The notes under the pieces were generated by a model, which saw nothing but the letters and a program-made list of their open reading frames with translations, was not told the DNA's origin and ran no database searches. Below are positions 48,533-57,627 of a DNA stretch of 64,000 nt, piece after piece; the first letter of the stretch is position 1; each line of letters begins with the position of its first letter. The translations under genes were made by a program, and so were the position numbers. The stretch is from Oleiagrimonas soli (GTDB lineage: Bacteria > Pseudomonadota > Gammaproteobacteria > Xanthomonadales > Rhodanobacteraceae), in assembly GCF_000761445.1 (NCBI RefSeq), contig NZ_KN196470.1:78142-142141 (forward strand). The letters are read 5' to 3'.

Positions 48533-48550
48533 TGTTGCATCGGAAAATGA
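48533..48550 (+). other. attR carrying the displaced mnmE 3' end
   Basis: After the TGCATCGG core the sequence reads TGC ATC GGA AAA TGA, that is Cys-Ile-Gly-Lys-stop, the same protein end as intact mnmE but with other codons. This is probably the native mnmE terminus separated by insertion. Confidence 0.7.
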
Positions 48551-48638
48551 CTGTTCACCGATCGCGTGCTTGAGGCCGCGGCCTTTTCCCGCCATGTCGT
48601 GAAAAGGGAGAGAGCTGCCCTGGCAAGGAGAGACGCAC

Positions 48639-49319
48639 GTGATCGATCTGTATTACTGGCCGACGCCCAACGGCCACAAAGTGACGCTGTTCCTGGAAGA
48701 GGCCGGTCTTCCCTACACCATTCATCCGGTCAACATCGGCCAGGGCGAGCAGTTCACGCCCGCGTTCCTGGCCATCTCGCCGAACAACAAGATGCCGGCC
48801 ATCGTCGACCACAGGCCGGCCGACGGCGGTCTGCCGATCTCGTTGTTCGAGTCCGGCGCGATCCTGCTGTATCTGGCCGAAAAGACCGGCCGGTTCCTGT
48901 CCGACGATCTGCGTACGCGCAATGTCACGCTGGAATGGCTGTTCTGGCAGATGGGCGGGCTGGGTCCGATGCTGGGCCAGAACCACCACTTCAACCGCTA
49001 CGCGCCGGAGAAGATTCCGTACGCCATCGAGCGCTACGTCAACGAGACGCATCGGCTGTACCGCGTGCTCGACCAGCGCCTTCGCGGCCGCGCTTTCATT
49101 GCCGGCGACGATTACTCGATTGCCGACATGGCGGCCTACCCGTGGATCGTGCCGCATGAAACGCAGCAGATGGATCTGGCCGAATTCCCGGATCTGAAGC
49201 GCTGGTTCGACGCCATCGCCGCGCGCGAAGCCACGCAGCGCGCCTATGCGGTGGGCGCGCCGTACCGCTCCGACACCACCAGCGCGGAAGCCAGGAAGCA
49301 CTTGTTCGGGCAACGCTGA
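48639..49319 (+). CDS. Glutathione S-transferase, YfcG/Ure2-like
   Basis: A 226-residue GST with N-terminal thioredoxin fold (IDLYYWPTPNGHKVTLFLEEAGLPY, NNKMPAIVD, then LFESGAILLYLAEKTG) and a helical C-terminal domain (FNRYAPEKIPYAIERYVNETHRLYRVLDQRL, DDYSIADMAAYPWI). The TPN-K segment matches the YfcG/Ure2-like group with disulfide-reductase activity. GTG start with AAGGAG eight bases upstream. It is the first gene after the island and probably followed mnmE directly before insertion. Confidence 0.9.
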   Translation: MIDLYYWPTPNGHKVTLFLEEAGLPYTIHPVNIGQGEQFTPAFLAISPNNKMPAIVDHRPADGGLPISLFESGAILLYLAEKTGRFLSDDLRTRNVTLEWLFWQMGGLGPMLGQNHHFNRYAPEKIPYAIERYVNETHRLYRVLDQRLRGRAFIAGDDYSIADMAAYPWIVPHETQQMDLAEFPDLKRWFDAIAAREATQRAYAVGAPYRSDTTSAEARKHLFGQR

Positions 49320-49460
49320 GCGCGTCGTTCGAGCACGCGTCGGACGGCTTGGCGACGTCCGACGCGGCTCGTGCGCGAAGCCGGTTCGCGCGCTGGGCTG
49401 GCCTCGGCGCGCCGCTCGCGTTTTAATCGTGCCTTCGTTCCCGCAACGCAAGGTGTATCG

Positions 49461-51698
49461 ATGCGCGCATTCCTGCTTGCCGCCGTGCTGACGGTTGCCG
49501 CATGTCCCGTCATGGCCAAGAAACTCACCATCGAACGCATCTTCGACGGCGGCAGCCTGTCCGGCGCCACCGTGCGCGGCCTGAAAGTCTCGCCGGACGG
49601 CCAGCGGGTGACCTTCCTGCGTGCCAAGGCCGACGACCAGCACACCTTCGACCTGTGGGAATACAACCTCGCCGATCAGCGCACCCGCATGCTGGTCGAT
49701 TCGCGCTCGCTGGGCGGCGACCGCCATCTGTCCGACGCCGAGAAGGCGCGCCGCGAACGCGAACGCACCGCCGGTTTGCGCGGCATCCTCGACTACCAAT
49801 GGTCGCACGACGGCACGAAACTGCTGATTCCGGTGGCCGGCACGCTGTACCTGTACGACCTGAGCGCGTCGGCGGCGACCGCGGTGACCAAGCTCGACAC
49901 CGGCGGCGACGCCATCGACCCGAAGATTTCGCCGCTGGGCCACTACGTGTCCTACGTGCGCGACCAGAACCTGTGGGTGATCGATCTGGCCAGCGGCCAG
50001 AGCACGCAGCTGACCCAGGACGGCGGCGGCACCGTGCACAACGGCGAGGCCGAGTTCGTGGCGCAGGAAGAAATGGCGCGCAGCACCGGCTACTGGTGGG
50101 CGCCGGACGATTCATCCATTGCCTACGAGCGCTACGACGCGGCGCCGGTGCCGGTCACGCAGCGCATGGAAATCTATGCCGACCACACCGCGATGGTCGA
50201 CCAGCGCTACCCGTTCGCCGGCGATCCGAACGTGCTCGTGCAGCTTGGCCTGGTGTCGCCCAAGGGCGGCGCGACGCGCTGGATCGACCTCGGCGCCGAT
50301 CCGGACATCTATCTGACCCGCGTCAAATGGCTGCCGGACGGCAAGCGGCTCAGCTACCAGTGGATGCCGCGCAGCCAGCAGAAACTGGAACTGCGCCTGG
50401 TCGACGCGGCCACGCTGAAGCAGCGCGTGCTGCTGACCGAAACCAGCCGCACCTGGATCGACCTCAACGACGACCTACGCTTCCTGCCCGGTGGCGACAC
50501 GTTCATCTGGGGCAGCGATCGCAGCGGCTATCACCACCTCTATCTGTACGGCCTGGACGGCAAGCTGAAGCACGCCATCAGCGCCGGCGACTGGAATCTC
50601 GACGGCCTGCTCGCCGTCGACGAGAAGAAGGGGCTGGTCTACGTCAGCGCCAACCGCGACTTCGTGCCCGACCGCCAGGTCTACGCGCTGAAGCTGGACG
50701 GCAGCGACGCGGACAACCCGCAGCGCATCAGTCAGCGTGACGGCACCCACGTGGCGACCTTCGCGCCCGACGGCAGCTTCTACGTCGACACCTTCTCCGA
50801 TCCGAACACGCCGCCGCAGGTCAGCGTGCACCGCGCCGACGGCAGCTTCGTGACCTGGATCGAGGAGAACAAGCTCGACGAGAACCACCCGTACTGGCCG
50901 TACATGGACAGCCACGTCACGCCGGAATTCGGTCACATCAAGGCCATCGACGGGCAGGACCTGTACTACCGCGTGTACAAGCCGCTGAACTTCGATCCGA
51001 ACAAGAAATACCCGGTGTTCGACACCTTCTACGGCGGTCCGCACGCGCAGATGGTCACGCGCGGCTGGGTCGACGACTTCGCCGAGTACATGGCGCAGCA
51101 GGGCTTCGTGGTGTTCACCCTGGACAACCGCGGCATGGCGCGTCGCGGGCGCAGGTTCAGCGACGCCATCTACCACCAGCTCGGCGTGGCCGAGGTCGAG
51201 GACCAGATCGCCGGCATCGACTGGCTCAAGCAACAGCCGTGGGTCGATGCCAAGCGCATCGGCGTGTTCGGCTGGAGCTACGGCGGCTACATGACGCTGA
51301 TGATGCTGGCCAAGGACTCGGCCGATCTGGCCGGCGGCGTGGCGGTGGCGCCGGTCACCGACTGGACCCTGTACGACACCTTCTACACCGAGCGCTACCT
51401 GGGTCGCCCGCAGGACAACGAGGCCGGCTACACGCGCAGTTCACCGATGGCGTGGCTGGACGGCCTGACCGCGCCGCTGATGCTGGCGCACGGCATGGCC
51501 GACGACAACGTGCTGTTCCTCAACTCGACCAAGCTGATGTCTGCGCTGCAGAAGCGTGGCATCCAGTTCGGCCTGATGACCTACCCCGGCGGCAAGCACG
51601 GCCTGAACCTGCCCGGCCAGCGCGCGCATGTGTATCACCTGATCGACGATTTCTTCGAGCGCACGGTGAAGGGTGCTCGCGGCGAGCACAAGCCATAG
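49461..51698 (+). CDS. S9 family dipeptidyl-peptidase IV-like enzyme
   Basis: The 745-residue exported serine peptidase has a signal peptide (MRAFLLAAVLTVAACPVMA), a beta-propeller region (about 40-480, with repeated SPDG and WSHDG segments) and a C-terminal alpha/beta-hydrolase domain with Ser in GVFGWSYGGYMTL, Asp in MADDNVLFLN and His in YPGGKHGL. The AQEEMARSTGYWW stretch holds the Glu pair that binds the substrate amino terminus in DPP IV. It should release X-Pro dipeptides in the periplasm. The frame is open 30 codons before ATG 49461. Confidence 0.93.
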   Translation: MRAFLLAAVLTVAACPVMAKKLTIERIFDGGSLSGATVRGLKVSPDGQRVTFLRAKADDQHTFDLWEYNLADQRTRMLVDSRSLGGDRHLSDAEKARRERERTAGLRGILDYQWSHDGTKLLIPVAGTLYLYDLSASAATAVTKLDTGGDAIDPKISPLGHYVSYVRDQNLWVIDLASGQSTQLTQDGGGTVHNGEAEFVAQEEMARSTGYWWAPDDSSIAYERYDAAPVPVTQRMEIYADHTAMVDQRYPFAGDPNVLVQLGLVSPKGGATRWIDLGADPDIYLTRVKWLPDGKRLSYQWMPRSQQKLELRLVDAATLKQRVLLTETSRTWIDLNDDLRFLPGGDTFIWGSDRSGYHHLYLYGLDGKLKHAISAGDWNLDGLLAVDEKKGLVYVSANRDFVPDRQVYALKLDGSDADNPQRISQRDGTHVATFAPDGSFYVDTFSDPNTPPQVSVHRADGSFVTWIEENKLDENHPYWPYMDSHVTPEFGHIKAIDGQDLYYRVYKPLNFDPNKKYPVFDTFYGGPHAQMVTRGWVDDFAEYMAQQGFVVFTLDNRGMARRGRRFSDAIYHQLGVAEVEDQIAGIDWLKQQPWVDAKRIGVFGWSYGGYMTLMMLAKDSADLAGGVAVAPVTDWTLYDTFYTERYLGRPQDNEAGYTRSSPMAWLDGLTAPLMLAHGMADDNVLFLNSTKLMSALQKRGIQFGLMTYPGGKHGLNLPGQRAHVYHLIDDFFERTVKGARGEHKP

Positions 51699-52384
51699 GC
51701 GTGCATCGGACAGGGGAACTGGGAATGCGGTGAACCGGCGGGGACCTGGGTTCCGTGCCATTGCAGCACGGTTTTCTCCCGATGCTCGTCATCCCGGCGC
51801 AAGCCGGGACCCAGCGCCGTGTTGGTGCGATGAAGTCACTAGGTCCCGGCTTGCGCCGGGATGACGAGAAGATGGGATTTACGCTTTTCCCGAATCCCGA
51901 ATCCCGAATCCCGAATCCCGAATCCCGAATCCCGAATCCCGAATCCCGAATCCCGAATCCCGAATCCCGAATCCCGAATCCCGAATCCCGAATCCCGAAT
52001 CCCGAATCCCGAATCCCGAATCCCGAATCCCGAATCCCGAATCCCGAATCCCGAATCCCGAATCCCGAATCCCGAATCCCGAATCCCGAATCCCGAATCC
52101 CGAATCCCGAATCCCGAATCCCGAATCCCGAATCCCGAATCCCGAATCCCGAATCCCGAATCCCGAATCCCGAATCCCGAATCCCGAATCCCGAATCCCG
52201 AATCCCGAATCCCGAATCCCGAATCCCGAATCCCGAATCCCGAATCCCGAATCCCGAATCCCGAATCCCGAATCCCGAATCCCGAATCCCGAATCCCGAA
52301 TCCCGAATCCCGAATCCCGAATCCCGAATCCCGAATCCCGAATCCCGAATCCCGAATCCCGAATCCCGAATCCCGAATCCCGAA
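51699..52384. other. Repeat-filled intergenic region
   Basis: No gene is present in these 686 bp. They hold a 27-bp inverted-repeat pair (51785-51868) and a 71-copy 7-bp array (51889-52385). Several long stop-free frames cross the array only because the 7-mer contains no stop codon in any frame. Confidence 0.85.
51785..51868. repeat. REP-like inverted-repeat pair
   Basis: Two perfect 27-bp inverted arms, 51785-51811 and 51842-51868, are separated by 30 bp. Each arm also contains an internal palindrome (CCCGGCGCAAGCCGGG). This matches the REP-type palindromes dispersed in Xanthomonadales intergenic DNA, seen here as a facing pair. Confidence 0.85.
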
Positions 52385-52385
52385 T
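51889..52385. repeat. Heptanucleotide tandem array, (CCCGAAT)71
   Basis: Seventy-one consecutive perfect copies of CCCGAAT (497 bp) with no visible variant unit. The last base of copy 71 is the first base of the stop codon (minus strand) of the next gene. Confidence 0.95.
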
Positions 52386-52999
52386 CAGGACAGATGCCCG
52401 ATACCGGCGTCGCCCGGCTCCAGCGCCGGCGCGGGGCCGGCGACCGCCAGCAGGGCGCTGGCGTAGGGGTCGTGCATGCTCACGGTGGAGACCTCGTCCC
52501 AGCCGAACTGCGAGACCTCGCGCAGCCATTCGGCGTCGGGGCTGATCTCCTGCAGACCGAAACCGTCGTCGTCGCTCTGCAGCAGGCGGCCGATGTAGCA
52601 GACCTCGGCTTCGTCCTCGCTGTCGACGTGCACCCCGATCACCGGCGCACGTTTGGCGGCGGCCTTGATCACCTGGGTGACGTCGTCGAGCGGGAAATCC
52701 AGCGGCTGACGCGGGGCGATGCCCTTCAGCACCACGGCGCGATCGATGAACCGGGCGTGGCGATCCGGCAGCTCCAGCTCGGTGACGTCGCGGTGACGCA
52801 TCGCGTAGAGACCGTCGTCGCTGATGCCGTCGCCGATCACGTGCAGCAGGAAGAATTCACGGCCGACGCCGGCCACGTAGCCGGAGAAACTGCCGTGCTC
52901 CATGTCGCCGCGCCACAGCCGGATTAGCTGGCGTTGCTGCTGGGCCTGGCGCAGACGGGCGCGCTGGCCCCGGTTCTGCATGCGATGAACGGTTCCCAT
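52385..52999 (-). CDS. Conserved-looking protein of unknown function
   Basis: The 204-residue soluble protein starts with a basic helix (MQNRGQRARLRQAQQQRQLIRLW) and contains several beta-rich segments (GYVAGVGREFFLLHVIGDG, then DVTELELPDRHARFIDRAVVL; CYIGRLLQSDDDGFGLQEI). The pattern of repeated small beta units hints at a two-part RNA-binding-like (Sm-type) or related fold, but I do not recognise a family. Its TGA stop uses the final base of the heptamer array. It lies 37 bp after the stop-side neighbour hslU starts its own unit, on the same strand. Confidence 0.7.
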   Translation of the reverse strand: MGTVHRMQNRGQRARLRQAQQQRQLIRLWRGDMEHGSFSGYVAGVGREFFLLHVIGDGISDDGLYAMRHRDVTELELPDRHARFIDRAVVLKGIAPRQPLDFPLDDVTQVIKAAAKRAPVIGVHVDSEDEAEVCYIGRLLQSDDDGFGLQEISPDAEWLREVSQFGWDEVSTVSMHDPYASALLAVAGPAPALEPGDAGIGHLS

Positions 53000-53036
53000 A
53001 ACCGAGTGATTCTAGCACCGTGCGCCGGGGCGCTCG

Positions 53037-54389
53037 TTAAAGAATGTAACGGCTGAGGTCCTGGTCCTCGACCAGGCTTTCCAGCGTGTTGTCGACGTAT
53101 TCGGCGTCGATGACGTACTTTTCGCCACTTTTGTCGGTAGCTTCGTAGGAGATCGTCTCCAACAGGCGTTCCATTACCGTGTGCAGGCGGCGCGCGCCGA
53201 TGTTCTCGGTGCGGGCGTTGACCTGGAACGCGACCTCGGCCAGCCGGTCGATGCCCGAATCCTCGAACGTCAGCTCCACGCCCTCGGTGCCGAGCAGCGC
53301 GACGTACTGCTTGGTCAGGGCGTTGTTGGGTTCCCGCAGGATGCGCTTGAAGTCGTCCACCGACAGCGCCGACAGCTCGACGCGGATCGGCAGCCGGCCC
53401 TGCAGCTCGGGAATCAGGTCCGAGGGCTTGGCCAGCGAGAATGCGCCGGAGGCGATGAACAGCATGTGGTCGGTCTTGATCGGACCGTACTTGGTGGACA
53501 CCGTCGAGCCCTCCACCAGCGGCAGCAGGTCGCGCTGCACGCCCTCGCGGCTGACGCCCGAGGCGCTGCCGCCGTATTCGGAGCGCTGCGCGACCTTGTC
53601 GATCTCGTCGAGGAACACGATGCCGTTCTGCTCGGCGGACTCGACCGCGGCGGCGCGGATTTCGTCCTCGTTGACCAGTTTGCCGGCCTCTTCCTCGATC
53701 AGCAGCGGTCGCGCGGCGGCGATGGTCAGTTTGCGCTTCTGCGTCTTGCCGCCGCCCATGTTGGCGAACATCTGCTGCAGCTGCTGGCTCATCTCTTCCA
53801 TGCCCGGCGGCGACATGATCTCGACGCCGACGTTCATGCTGACGTCGAGCTCGATCTCGCGTTCGTCCAGCGCACCCTCGCGCAGCTGCTTGCGCAGCTT
53901 CTGCCGGGTATCGCTGTCGATGGCCTTGGGCGAGGCCTGGTCCTGGCTCCAGTCGTTCGGCGCGCTGGCCTGTCGGCGCGGCAAGAGGGCGTCGAGGATG
54001 CGGTCCTCGGCGCGGTCCTCGGCCTGCGTGCGCACGCGCTTGGTGGCCTGCTCGCGGGTCAGCTTGAAGGCCTGGTCGGCCAGGTCGCGGATGATCGACT
54101 CGACGTCCTTGCCGACGTAGCCGACCTCGGTGAACTTGGTCGCCTCGACCTTCACGAACGGCGCGTTGGCCAGCGTCGCCAGTCGTCGCGCAATTTCGGT
54201 CTTGCCGACGCCGGTGGGCCCGATCATGAGGATGTTCTTCGGCGTCACCTCGTTGCGCATGGCCGGTTCCAGCTGCATGCGCCGCCAGCGGTTGCGCAGG
54301 GCGATGGCGACGGCGCGCTTGGCGTCGTTCTGGCCGATGATGTAGCGGTCGAGTTCGTTGACGATTTCGCGGGGAGTCAGTTCAGTCAT
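53037..54389 (-). CDS. hslU: HslUV protease ATPase subunit HslU (ClpY)
   Basis: AAA+ unfoldase that feeds proteins into HslV. The 450-residue protein has the start [18 protein letters not shown], Walker [17 protein letters not shown], the pore loop GYVGKD, the inserted I domain (about 110-240), Walker [10 protein letters not shown] and the conserved C-terminal SRYIL that inserts between HslV subunits. It starts 78 bp after hslV. Confidence 0.97.
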   Translation of the reverse strand: MTELTPREIVNELDRYIIGQNDAKRAVAIALRNRWRRMQLEPAMRNEVTPKNILMIGPTGVGKTEIARRLATLANAPFVKVEATKFTEVGYVGKDVESIIRDLADQAFKLTREQATKRVRTQAEDRAEDRILDALLPRRQASAPNDWSQDQASPKAIDSDTRQKLRKQLREGALDEREIELDVSMNVGVEIMSPPGMEEMSQQLQQMFANMGGGKTQKRKLTIAAARPLLIEEEAGKLVNEDEIRAAAVESAEQNGIVFLDEIDKVAQRSEYGGSASGVSREGVQRDLLPLVEGSTVSTKYGPIKTDHMLFIASGAFSLAKPSDLIPELQGRLPIRVELSALSVDDFKRILREPNNALTKQYVALLGTEGVELTFEDSGIDRLAEVAFQVNARTENIGARRLHTVMERLLETISYEATDKSGEKYVIDAEYVDNTLESLVEDQDLSRYIL

Positions 54390-54467
54390 GGGCTTCTTGC
54401 CGGCAGGCCGTCGGATGTGTCGTGAAGGGGGCGGCGCGTGCCGGGCACGCGCGCGGATCGGACGGGA

Positions 54468-55022
54468 TCAGGCGTTGGCGCCGATCTCCAGTTCTTCGAT
54501 CGAAGTGTTGTGATTGGTGTAGATGCAGATGTCGCCGGCGATCTTCAGCGCCTTTTCCACGATGGTGCGTGCATCGAGGTCGGAGCCTTCCATCAGCGCG
54601 CGGGCCGCGGCCTGCGCATAGGGGCCGCCGGAACCGATGGCGATCAGGCCGTCCTCGGGCTCCAGCACGTCGCCGTTGCCGGAGATCAGCAGCGAATTGG
54701 TGTGGTCGGCGACCGCCAGCATCGCCTCGAGCTTGCCCAGGCGGCGGTCGGTGCGCCATTCCTTGGCCAGTTCCACCGCGGCGCGGGTCAGGTTGTGGCC
54801 GTGTTTGACCAGTTTGTCCTCGAACAGCTCGAACAGGGTGAAGGCGTCGGCGGTGGCGCCGGCGAAGCCGGCCAGGATCATGCCGTCCTTGCCCAGGCGG
54901 CGAATCTTGCGCGCATTGGCCTTCATCACCGTGTGGCCGAGGGTCACCTGCCCGTCGCCGCCGATGACGACCTTGCCGTGGCGGCGGACGGAAACGATGG
55001 TGGTGGCGTGAAAACTGTCCAT
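54468..55022 (-). CDS. hslV: ATP-dependent protease peptidase subunit HslV (ClpQ)
   Basis: Threonine peptidase of the HslUV proteasome-like complex. The 184-residue protein contains [23 protein letters not shown], where the first Thr is the nucleophile, and the S1-pocket region ([16 protein letters not shown]). Unlike E. coli HslV, in which Thr follows the initiator Met directly, six residues (MDSFHA) precede it here and must be removed for activity. An upstream Met at 55082 would lengthen this further. Confidence 0.95.
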   Translation of the reverse strand: MDSFHATTIVSVRRHGKVVIGGDGQVTLGHTVMKANARKIRRLGKDGMILAGFAGATADAFTLFELFEDKLVKHGHNLTRAAVELAKEWRTDRRLGKLEAMLAVADHTNSLLISGNGDVLEPEDGLIAIGSGGPYAQAAARALMEGSDLDARTIVEKALKIAGDICIYTNHNTSIEELEIGANA

Positions 55023-55122
55023 GAACAAGCCGTTTCGTGTCTGGGGAGAAACGAAACATGGGTTGTCGCCGGGCGTTTCCAAGGGTGACTTCCGGCGCAG
55101 GCGCGCCGCGCGGCCGGGCGAT

Positions 55123-56022
55123 TCAGGAATCGCCGTGCTTGCGCTTGGCGCGCGGATGCGCGGCGTCGTAGACCTTGGCCAGATGCTGGAAGTCCAGGTG
55201 CGTGTAGATCTGCGTGGTGGCGATGTCGGCGTGGCCGAGCAGTTCCTGCACCGCGCGCAGCTCGCCGGACGATTCCAGCAGATGGCTGGCGCAGGAGTGG
55301 CGCAGCAGATGCGGATGGATGCGCTGGGCCAGGCCGCGTTCCAACGCCAGCTTCTGCATCCGCGCCTGGATCGTGCGCGGGCTGATGCGAGCGTCGTTGC
55401 GGCCGCGGAAGACCGGGCTTTCGGGCGCGGCGTCGAGGCTGTCGCGCAGGGCTTCGAGCGCGCGGATGGCGTGGCGGCCGACCGGCACGATGCGCGTCTT
55501 GCTGCCCTTGCCGAGCACGCGCACCAGACCGTCGTCGAGCTGCAGGTCGCGCCAGTTCAGGCCGACCAGCTCGGACAGGCGCAGGCCCGACGAATAGAAC
55601 AGCTCCAGCATGGCGCGATCGCGCAGGCCCTGCGGACCTTCGATGGGCGTCTCGACCAATTGCGTGGCGTCGTCGGTGTCCAGCACCTGCGGCAGCTTGC
55701 GGCGCGTCTTCGGGCCGCGCACGCCGGCGCTGGGATCGTGTTCGAGCTGGCCCTCGCGGATCAACTGACGGAACAGGCTGCGGCACGAGGACAGCAGGCG
55801 CTGCAGGCTGGTCGGCGACAGGCCCTTGCGGTGCTCGGCGGCGACGAAGGCGCGCATGCGGTCCGGACTCAGCGCGGCGAAGTCGGCGATCTCGCGGTCG
55901 CGCATCCAGGCCAGCAGCTTGTCGCTGTCGCGGCGGTAGGCGGACAGGGTATGCGGCGACGGCGCCCGCTCGATGCGCAGGCGTTCGAGCCAGGCGTGCA
56001 CCTGTTCGGCCGGCCGCGGCAT
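55123..56022 (-). CDS. xerC: Site-specific tyrosine recombinase XerC
   Basis: Resolves chromosome dimers at dif with XerD. The 299-residue protein has the N-terminal core-binding SAM-like domain ([19 protein letters not shown]) and the catalytic set: Arg in [11 protein letters not shown], Lys in [20 protein letters not shown] (HxxR), [16 protein letters not shown] (H and Tyr). It lies five bases after the DUF484 gene, in the classical dapF-DUF484-xerC order. Confidence 0.96.
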   Translation of the reverse strand: MPRPAEQVHAWLERLRIERAPSPHTLSAYRRDSDKLLAWMRDREIADFAALSPDRMRAFVAAEHRKGLSPTSLQRLLSSCRSLFRQLIREGQLEHDPSAGVRGPKTRRKLPQVLDTDDATQLVETPIEGPQGLRDRAMLELFYSSGLRLSELVGLNWRDLQLDDGLVRVLGKGSKTRIVPVGRHAIRALEALRDSLDAAPESPVFRGRNDARISPRTIQARMQKLALERGLAQRIHPHLLRHSCASHLLESSGELRAVQELLGHADIATTQIYTHLDFQHLAKVYDAAHPRAKRKHGDS

Positions 56023-56027
56023 GGCCG

Positions 56028-56708
56028 TCAGTCCGCGTAGCGCTGGATGGCGGCGGTGACGCTCTCGGCGATCAGCTTCAGGAACACCGCGCCCATGCCG
56101 GGATGGAAACGGTTGGCGTCGTGGCTGCCGATGGCCAGCATGCCGTGTTCGCCCAGGCGCATCAGCGCGGCCGACTGCACGCTGTCGGCCTGTTCGCCGA
56201 ACAGATAGTCGAGCTTTTCCGATGCCAGCCGGCCGACCATCGGATCCTTGCGCGCGAAGAACTCGGCGAAGGCCGGCAGGGCCGCCGCGCCGCCGGCTTC
56301 GACCAGCAGCCAGTCGGCCTGCGGCAGTCCCTCATGCTCACGCAGCAGCACCAGGCGCACCAGGTCGGTGTCGAAATCCTCGGTCAGTCCGGCGACCACG
56401 CGGCGCGCGCTGTCGGCGAGGCTGCTTGCGCGCACCAGACCGAGCGTCAGCGAGTGCACGCGCACCATCAGCTGCTCGTTCTCGGCGGCGATCTCGATCA
56501 GGTCCGCCAGGCGGCGCTCCAGATCGCGGTTCTTGCCGCGCAGCACGTCCAGCTGATAGCTGGCCAGCGACGCCGCCGGGCCGTGTTCGCGGGGCACCGT
56601 CAGGCTCATCGCCAGGTCGGGGAAGTCCTTGAGGAATTGCGGGTGCTTGCGCAGGTATTCGGCGATGTCCATCGCCTGCAAGCCATCTTTCAGGGTCATC
56701 TCGGCCAT
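56028..56708 (-). CDS. DUF484 family protein
   Basis: A 226-residue GAF-like cytosolic protein of the DUF484 family (DIAEYLRKHPQFLKDFPDLAMSLTVPRE, a coiled region around GKNRDLERRLADLIEIAAENEQL, then a GAF-like C-terminal half ending MGAVFLKLIAESVTAAI). It is nearly always encoded between dapF and xerC; role unknown. ATG 56708 has GGAG eight bases upstream, favouring it over the Met nine residues earlier. Confidence 0.9.
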   Translation of the reverse strand: MAEMTLKDGLQAMDIAEYLRKHPQFLKDFPDLAMSLTVPREHGPAASLASYQLDVLRGKNRDLERRLADLIEIAAENEQLMVRVHSLTLGLVRASSLADSARRVVAGLTEDFDTDLVRLVLLREHEGLPQADWLLVEAGGAAALPAFAEFFARKDPMVGRLASEKLDYLFGEQADSVQSAALMRLGEHGMLAIGSHDANRFHPGMGAVFLKLIAESVTAAIQRYAD

Positions 56709-56778
56709 GTCGTGCTCCGCGTTGGCATGCGGCAAGTGTGCGACGTCCGTACGGCACGGAACAAGTCGCGCGGTAAAT

Positions 56779-57621
56779 TCATTCCGGCAGGGTGCAGCGT
56801 CCCTCGAACACGAACGCCGCCGGGCCGGTCATCCACAGCGTGTGGCCGGGACCCTTCCAGGCGATCTGCAGCGGGCCGCCGGGCAGGCGCACTTCGACCT
56901 CGCGACCGACCCGGCCCTGCATCTGCAGCACGGCCATCGCCGCGCAGGCGCCGCTGCCGCAGGCCTGGGTCCAGCCGCTGCCGCGCTCGTGCACGCGTAG
57001 ACGGATGTGGGCTTCGTCGATCACCTTGGCGAAACCGGTGTTGCAACCTTCGGCGAAGCGCGGATGGGCGGTGATCTGCGGGCCGAGGCGTTCCAGCGCC
57101 GTCGCGCGCACGTCGTCGACCTCGACCACCGCGTGCGGGTTGCCCATCGACACCGCGCCGATGGTGATCGGCGCGCCGTCCAGATCCAGCGGGTAGCGCG
57201 CGGCGCGATGCGGCGCGTCGAATGGCACCTGCGCCGGCTCGAAAGCGGGTTCGCCCATGTCCACGGCCACGGTCAGCGGGTCGAGCAGGCGCACCAGCAC
57301 GGGGCCGGACGGACTGCGCAGGCGCACGTCCTCGTGCAGCGCCAGCAGACCTTCACGATGCAGCCAGGCGGCGACGCAGCGCACGCCGTTGCCGCACTGG
57401 CCGACGGCCTGGCCGTCGCGGTTCCAGATGCCGTAGGCGTAGCGGCAGTCGTCGCCGTCGGCGACGGTCTCGATGCTCAGCAGCTGGTCGAAGCCGATGC
57501 CGGTGTAGCGGTCGCCGAGCGTGCGGATGTCGCTGGTCGACAGCGGCATCGGGCGCTGCCGGCAGTCGAGCACGACGAAGTCGTTGCCCAGACCATGCAT
57601 CTTGGTGAAGGCCAGCTGCAT
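56779..57621 (-). CDS. dapF: Diaminopimelate epimerase
   Basis: Converts LL- to meso-diaminopimelate for lysine and peptidoglycan synthesis. The 280-residue protein has both active-site Cys motifs (GQCGNGVRCVAAW and QACGSGACAAMA) and starts FTKMHGLGNDFVVLDC as the family does. It follows lptM by six bases, so the genes are co-transcribed. Confidence 0.97.
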   Translation of the reverse strand: MQLAFTKMHGLGNDFVVLDCRQRPMPLSTSDIRTLGDRYTGIGFDQLLSIETVADGDDCRYAYGIWNRDGQAVGQCGNGVRCVAAWLHREGLLALHEDVRLRSPSGPVLVRLLDPLTVAVDMGEPAFEPAQVPFDAPHRAARYPLDLDGAPITIGAVSMGNPHAVVEVDDVRATALERLGPQITAHPRFAEGCNTGFAKVIDEAHIRLRVHERGSGWTQACGSGACAAMAVLQMQGRVGREVEVRLPGGPLQIAWKGPGHTLWMTGPAAFVFEGRCTLPE

Positions 57622-57627
57622 GCGGGT

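Larger units (their letters stand above)
41840..48543. mobile_element. 6.7-kb integrative element inserted in the 3' end of mnmE
   Basis: Bounded by TGCATCGG core repeats, the region is markedly AT-rich against a GC-rich chromosome, and its base composition changes sharply at both edges. It carries integrase, vsr, a cytosine-C5 methyltransferase, an Eco29kI-like endonuclease, unknown genes, an Xre regulator, an HUH Rep-like gene and an AlpA-like gene. No conjugation or capsid genes are seen, so it would depend on a helper or simply excise and integrate. Confidence 0.85.
48115..48638. other. Right-end non-coding region of the element and junction
   Basis: This 524-bp stretch holds the AlpA promoter region, the right end repeat (48450-48471), AT-rich DNA and the attR junction, after which GC-rich chromosome resumes. 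A 65-codon plus-strand frame at 48147-48344 has no ribosome site or recognisable pattern, so I do not call it a gene. Confidence 0.5.

Noticed and set aside
51889-52385. Possible CRISPR array
   Set aside because: The units are 7 bp, directly adjacent and without spacers, and no cas genes are present.
51861-52529. Repetitive proteins read through the heptamer array on both strands
   Set aside because: The frames exist only because the 7-mer has no stop codon. They lack ribosome sites and unique sequence.
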